From Prolixibacteraceae bacterium (lineage in GTDB: Bacteria; Bacteroidota; Bacteroidia; Bacteroidales; Prolixibacteraceae), in contig JAOARB010000010.1 in NCBI GenBank assembly GCA_025210775.1, positions 1 through 39,501 on the forward strand: a stretch of DNA of 39,501 bases. The letters run 5' to 3'. Positions within the stretch are counted from its first letter, which is position 1, and every line of letters begins with the position of its first letter. Made by a program: the position numbers and the translations under genes. Below the pieces are notes generated by a model, which did no database searches, had not been told where the DNA came from, and saw only the letters and a program-made list of their open reading frames with translations. Shown piece by piece: positions 35,965 through 39,501 of the stretch.

Positions 35965-37746
35965 ATGAAATTTTTAAGAAATCTCCTTGCCTCAATTCTA
36001 GGGTCAATTATTGGTTTTATTTTGCTCTTCTTTATTGGCATACTAATAATTGTATCTATCGCCGTTTCTTCTTCTTCAGACAAGCCAATAGAAATTAAAG
36101 AAAACACTGTTCTTGTTTTTAAATTTGACAAGCCAATGGTGGACAGGTCTACAGATAATCCTTTCTCTAGTTTTGATCTTCCGATGTTTAATGAATATAG
36201 TTCATATGGACTGTACAATATCGTAGAAACATTAGATGCTGCCTCACAAGATCCCAAAGTAGACGGACTGTACATAGACTCTAAGATGGAATTTATGGCT
36301 CCCTATGCTACTGCAACAGAATTACGAGATGCACTTCTAAAATTCAAAGAAAGCGGTAAATTTATTTATACCTACATCGAGAACTCTACCCAAAAAGCTT
36401 ACTACGTAGCCTCTATTGCCGATAGTATCATCATCAATCCAGAAGGAAGTATCTTCTTATCAGGACTAACTTCAGAGAAGGTTTATTACAAAAATGTTCT
36501 GGACAAAGCAGGAGTGAAAATACAGGTACTGAAAGGGGAAGGAAATATCTATAAATCCGCAGTTGAAAGATACTATAGATCAGAAATAAGTAAAGAAGAC
36601 CGTAGACAAACACAAAAGTATCTAAATGATATATGGTCTAAAATTACACAAGATGTAACCACATCGAGAAATATAAGCACAGAAGAGTTTAATCTGTGTG
36701 CCGACTCAATGGCAACCTTTAGCAATGCTAAGAATGCTTTAAAATACAAACTTGTAGATAACTTAAAATATAAGGATCAAGTTATTAATGATCTTAAAAA
36801 GTTGACCAACAGAGATAAAGATCAAGAATTACGCACTGTTGATATCTCAAAATACGACAATAGTGATAAGAAATTAAAGAAATACCATAAGAATAAAATT
36901 GCCGTAATCTTCGCTCAAGGTGCTATTGTTGATAACACTTCTGATTTTAATGAAATCAACCCTGATAAGATTGCCAGAACAATCAGAAAAGCTCGTGAGA
37001 ACGAAAACATTAAAGCGGTAGTATTCAGAGTCAATTCTCCTGGTGGTAGCGCATACGGATCGGAACAGATATGGAGAGAAGTAGAGCTAACTAAAAAAGT
37101 AAAGCCTGTTATTATTTCTATGGGTGACTATGCTGCATCTGGAGGATACTACATCTCATGTGCAGGAACTAAAATCATTGCAGACAAAAATACAATCACT
37201 GGATCTATTGGTATATACACCATCATCCCGAATGCAAAAGAATTAGTACAAAACAAAATTGGAGTAACTTTTGATTTTGTCTCAACAAATAAAAATGGAG
37301 TACCTATAAACCTTACGGAACCACTAAACCCATTCCAAAGAAGATTATTCCAAAATCGTATCAATAAAGGATATGAATTATTTGTATCAAGAGTATCAAA
37401 TGGACGTAACATCCCAGTTAATAAAATAAAAGAGATCGCTAGAGGAAGAGTATGGTCTGGTGCAGAAGCTGTTAAAATTGGTCTTGTTGATGAAATCGGA
37501 GATCTACAAAGAGCAATAAAAGTAGCAGAAGAGACAGCTAAAGTTGAAGACTTCGAGGTGGTCGCTTATCCTAAAGTAAAAGATCCTTTCTCTGAACTAC
37601 TGGACAAAGGAATAAAAGGTATCCAAATAAATATTGCCAAAGATGCAATAGGGAAAACAAACTACAAAATGTGGAAAGAGATCTCCAGAGTGAAAGATTT
37701 CAATGGAAATTATGCCATTCTGCCATATTATGAGACCATTCATTAA
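35965..37746 (+). CDS. sppA: Signal peptide peptidase SppA (long form)
   Basis: A 593-residue inner-membrane serine protease thought to degrade cleaved signal peptides. One membrane segment lies at about residues 9-33. It has the tandem-domain architecture of the 67K form. The N-terminal domain supplies the general base K197 (in GNIYKSAVERYY) and the C-terminal domain the nucleophile S392 (in GDYAASGGYYIS), matching the K209/S409 pair of E. coli. VNSPGGSAYGSEQIW precedes the nucleophile, and GRVWSGAEAVKIGLVDEIG is a typical C-terminal segment. The gene order sppA-lpxK is conserved in Bacteroidia. A strong terminator follows. Confidence 0.95.
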   Translation: MKFLRNLLASILGSIIGFILLFFIGILIIVSIAVSSSSDKPIEIKENTVLVFKFDKPMVDRSTDNPFSSFDLPMFNEYSSYGLYNIVETLDAASQDPKVDGLYIDSKMEFMAPYATATELRDALLKFKESGKFIYTYIENSTQKAYYVASIADSIIINPEGSIFLSGLTSEKVYYKNVLDKAGVKIQVLKGEGNIYKSAVERYYRSEISKEDRRQTQKYLNDIWSKITQDVTTSRNISTEEFNLCADSMATFSNAKNALKYKLVDNLKYKDQVINDLKKLTNRDKDQELRTVDISKYDNSDKKLKKYHKNKIAVIFAQGAIVDNTSDFNEINPDKIARTIRKARENENIKAVVFRVNSPGGSAYGSEQIWREVELTKKVKPVIISMGDYAASGGYYISCAGTKIIADKNTITGSIGIYTIIPNAKELVQNKIGVTFDFVSTNKNGVPINLTEPLNPFQRRLFQNRINKGYELFVSRVSNGRNIPVNKIKEIARGRVWSGAEAVKIGLVDEIGDLQRAIKVAEETAKVEDFEVVAYPKVKDPFSELLDKGIKGIQINIAKDAIGKTNYKMWKEISRVKDFNGNYAILPYYETIH

Positions 37747-37766
37747 CTTATTATAGCCTTTAATGC

Positions 37767-37805
37767 AAAAGTTCATTTGATTAAAAATCAAATGAACTTT
37801 TTTTT
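37767..37805 (+). terminator. Terminator of sppA
   Basis: A perfect 15-bp stem (AAAAGTTCATTTGAT at 37767-37781 with ATCAAATGAACTTTT at 37787-37801) and a five-base loop run into a T tract ending at 37805. The upstream A run makes it potentially bidirectional. Confidence 0.93.
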
Positions 37806-37818
37806 GAATTATCTTTTA

Positions 37819-37826
37819 TACTTTTG
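37819..37826 (+). promoter_or_regulatory. Probable lpxK promoter (-7 element)
   Basis: TACTTTTG fits TAnnTTTG exactly, 13 bases after the sppA terminator and about 37 bases before the lpxK start. A -33 TTG is not at the usual spacing. Confidence 0.5.
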
Positions 37827-37862
37827 GTGTATATATAATTCAACGGTCATAAAATAGGTCTA

Positions 37863-38963
37863 GTGAGAAAGATATTTTTAAAACCTCTATCATGGATATT
37901 TAGTATAATCACACATATAAGGAATTTTATGTTTGACTATAACATCATTAAATCCAAAGAATATCCACAACCAATAATCTCTATTGGAAACATCACTGTT
38001 GGTGGAACAGGTAAAACACCACACACAGAATATCTTATTGAACTGCTTAAAGAGAGATTTAAAATCGCCACTTTATCCAGAGGATATAAAAGAAAATCAA
38101 AAGGTTATCTTGAAGTACACTCACAATCAACAGTGAGCGATGTAGGAGACGAACCGCTCCAAATGAAAACTAAATATAGTGATATTACAGTTTGTGTTGA
38201 TGAAAAAAGAGTACATGGAATCGACACTCTTCTCTCCTATGAAGAGAACGAAAGACCAGAAGTGATTCTTCTTGATGATGCTTTTCAACACAGGTATGTA
38301 ACTCCAGGTCTAAACATTCTTCTTACCGACTATAATAAGTTGATCACAAGAGATGACATTCTTCCATACGGACGGTTACGTGAATCTGCAAACGAACGTT
38401 ACAGAGCACAAATAATCATTGTCACTAAGTGTCCTGAATACATCAAACCGATAGAAGAACGTCTTATTATTAAGGAGCTAGACATTAAACCTTTCCAGAA
38501 TCTGTTCTTTACCACCTTTAAATATGCGGATCTTCAACCTGTTTTGAATAATGCCCACACGCCTATAGAGAACCTTAAAGGTAGAGATATCATTCTCTTT
38601 ACAGGAATAGCAAATCCAAAGCCTTTGGTTGAATATCTTGAGAAACAAGGAGCATGGGTTAATTCGATTAAGTTTCCTGATCACTATCAATTTAAAACAT
38701 CTGACATGTTACAAATCACGCAAGTATTTGAAACATTGTCCGAGAAGTCCCCAATTATTCTTACAACAGAGAAAGATCTAATGAGAATAAAAGATATTGA
38801 CGATTTACCAGAAGTGATCAAAAATAACCTATTTACTATTCCATTGAAGGTCACATTTATAGGAGAAAACAAAGACTATTTCGATAAAAAGATTTTACGC
38901 TATGTTAGCGAGAACAAAAGTAATTTCACTATTTCTTCAAGACAGAATAAATCACAAGATTGA
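37863..38963 (+). CDS. lpxK: Tetraacyldisaccharide 4'-kinase LpxK
   Basis: This 366-residue inner-membrane-associated kinase phosphorylates the lipid A disaccharide at the 4' position. The start codon is GTG. The first 25 residues are hydrophobic and amphipathic. The P-loop in SIGNITVGGTGKT has GGTGKT at residues 47-52, followed by LSRGYKRK, the VGDEPLQM motif, and LDDAFQHRYV, all typical of LpxK. FTGIANP is another conserved element. It follows sppA as in other Bacteroidia. The next gene begins inside its end. The identification is secure. Confidence 0.96.
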   Translation: MRKIFLKPLSWIFSIITHIRNFMFDYNIIKSKEYPQPIISIGNITVGGTGKTPHTEYLIELLKERFKIATLSRGYKRKSKGYLEVHSQSTVSDVGDEPLQMKTKYSDITVCVDEKRVHGIDTLLSYEENERPEVILLDDAFQHRYVTPGLNILLTDYNKLITRDDILPYGRLRESANERYRAQIIIVTKCPEYIKPIEERLIIKELDIKPFQNLFFTTFKYADLQPVLNNAHTPIENLKGRDIILFTGIANPKPLVEYLEKQGAWVNSIKFPDHYQFKTSDMLQITQVFETLSEKSPIILTTEKDLMRIKDIDDLPEVIKNNLFTIPLKVTFIGENKDYFDKKILRYVSENKSNFTISSRQNKSQD

Positions 38964-39501
38964 TCTTGTCCTCCTTACATCAAATTTGATGGAACCTTTA
39001 GCGTTACATCTAAGTGATTCGGATATCATAGAAATGAGTGAAATACCTAGTTTAGGTAACACAAGCAAATCCCATCTCACTGTTGGATATATTGATCAGA
39101 TTCTTATTCTTGTTGTCCCAATTGACATAACGAATAACCAAGATAATATACCATTATGGGATGGTATTTGCAGTATCTACAAAGAGGAAATCCTTTTTAT
39201 CGATAGAAACACAAAAGAAGGATGCACCCAGTCATATCTACTCAAGATTAAAGAATTGATCACCTCTAATGCCACAGCAATACCATTTAGAGGTCTTTAT
39301 GCACCTCTTCTAGAAGAAGCGTTTATAGAAGGGAATATTCCCCTAAAAGAGGTATTATTAACAGACCATACCCTATTAAACACGGACACTAAAGACTATT
39401 TAACTATAAACACCAATACTATGGTGCTTTTAAATAGTATATTGTGGAAACATAAACAATTGGGATGTTATATTCTTGAGATTCCCCATAATAGAATTTC
39501 C
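38902..39501 (+). CDS. Partial gene, possibly a degenerate purine nucleoside phosphorylase
   Basis: An open frame of 200 codons that runs off the right edge. The ATG at 38902 lies inside lpxK (62-base overlap); another ATG at 38989 lies after the lpxK stop. In Bacteroidia lpxK is often followed by a purine nucleoside phosphorylase gene. The first 50 residues align loosely with that family: LVLLTSNLMEPLA at the place of the phosphate loop GTGLG, then MSEIPSLG at the place of the AEIPNFP segment, then HLTVGYID. But the glycines of the phosphate loop and the QGRFHxYEG motif are missing, so if related it has lost the usual active site. The alignment favours the upstream start. The product is otherwise unrecognised. 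Confidence 0.5.
   Translation, partial: MLARTKVISLFLQDRINHKIDLVLLTSNLMEPLALHLSDSDIIEMSEIPSLGNTSKSHLTVGYIDQILILVVPIDITNNQDNIPLWDGICSIYKEEILFIDRNTKEGCTQSYLLKIKELITSNATAIPFRGLYAPLLEEAFIEGNIPLKEVLLTDHTLLNTDTKDYLTINTNTMVLLNSILWKHKQLGCYILEIPHNRIS

Noticed and set aside
1..39501. Insertion sequences or prophage
   Set aside because: No transposase, integrase, phage structural gene or target-site duplication was recognised in any part of the window.

Overview
The window is from a low-GC member of the Bacteroidota, probably class Bacteroidia. Three things support this. Most transcription units carry the phylum's -7 promoter element (TAnnTTTG, best examples with an upstream TTG). The cell-wall gene order rsmH, ftsL-like, ftsI, murE, mraY, murD, ftsW, murG, murC, ftsQ, ftsA, ftsZ, yqeY is typical of the phylum. 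The same holds for the OxyR, FtsL-like, DUF6266 and sppA-lpxK proteins. A marine Marinilabiliales or Prolixibacteraceae-like lineage is my guess, not something the sequence proves.

Layout. Positions 1-4219 are accessory and gene-poor: an orphan lipoprotein gene, an AT-rich gap, two neighbouring DUF6266-family genes of unknown function, and a second gap holding a long hairpin. Positions 4220-20795 form one tightly packed division and cell-wall (dcw) operon running from rsmH to yqeY. It makes lipid II (MurE, MraY, MurD, MurG, MurC) and the divisome (FtsL, FtsI, FtsW, FtsQ, FtsA, FtsZ). MurE carries the DNPR signature of enzymes that add meso-diaminopimelate. Two things stand out: mraZ, the usual first gene, is absent, and there are two complete but diverged ftsZ genes in tandem. 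A membrane-anchored lytic transglycosylase and uvrA follow.

Positions 24808-29754 are on the minus strand: a soluble PAS histidine kinase, a metallo-beta-lactamase-fold hydrolase, a one-kilobase gap with a second 11-bp-periodic hairpin, and a lipoprotein. Positions 29900-32542 hold oxyR, an operon of four identical tRNA-Glu genes with rpsT in the middle, and radC. Positions 32548-39501 hold a polysaccharide-deacetylase-like protein overlapping a divergent FemAB/GNAT-like protein, upp, folK (minus strand), sppA, lpxK, and an open-ended gene that may be a degenerate purine nucleoside phosphorylase.

Most interesting points: the tandem FtsZ pair, where the first copy has lost the usual C-terminal peptide and gained a basic aromatic tail; the two hairpins whose arms are 11-bp tandem repeats around a C-tract loop; the tRNA-Glu/rpsT operon; a palindrome covering the transglycosylase promoter; and the PNP-like gene at the right edge.
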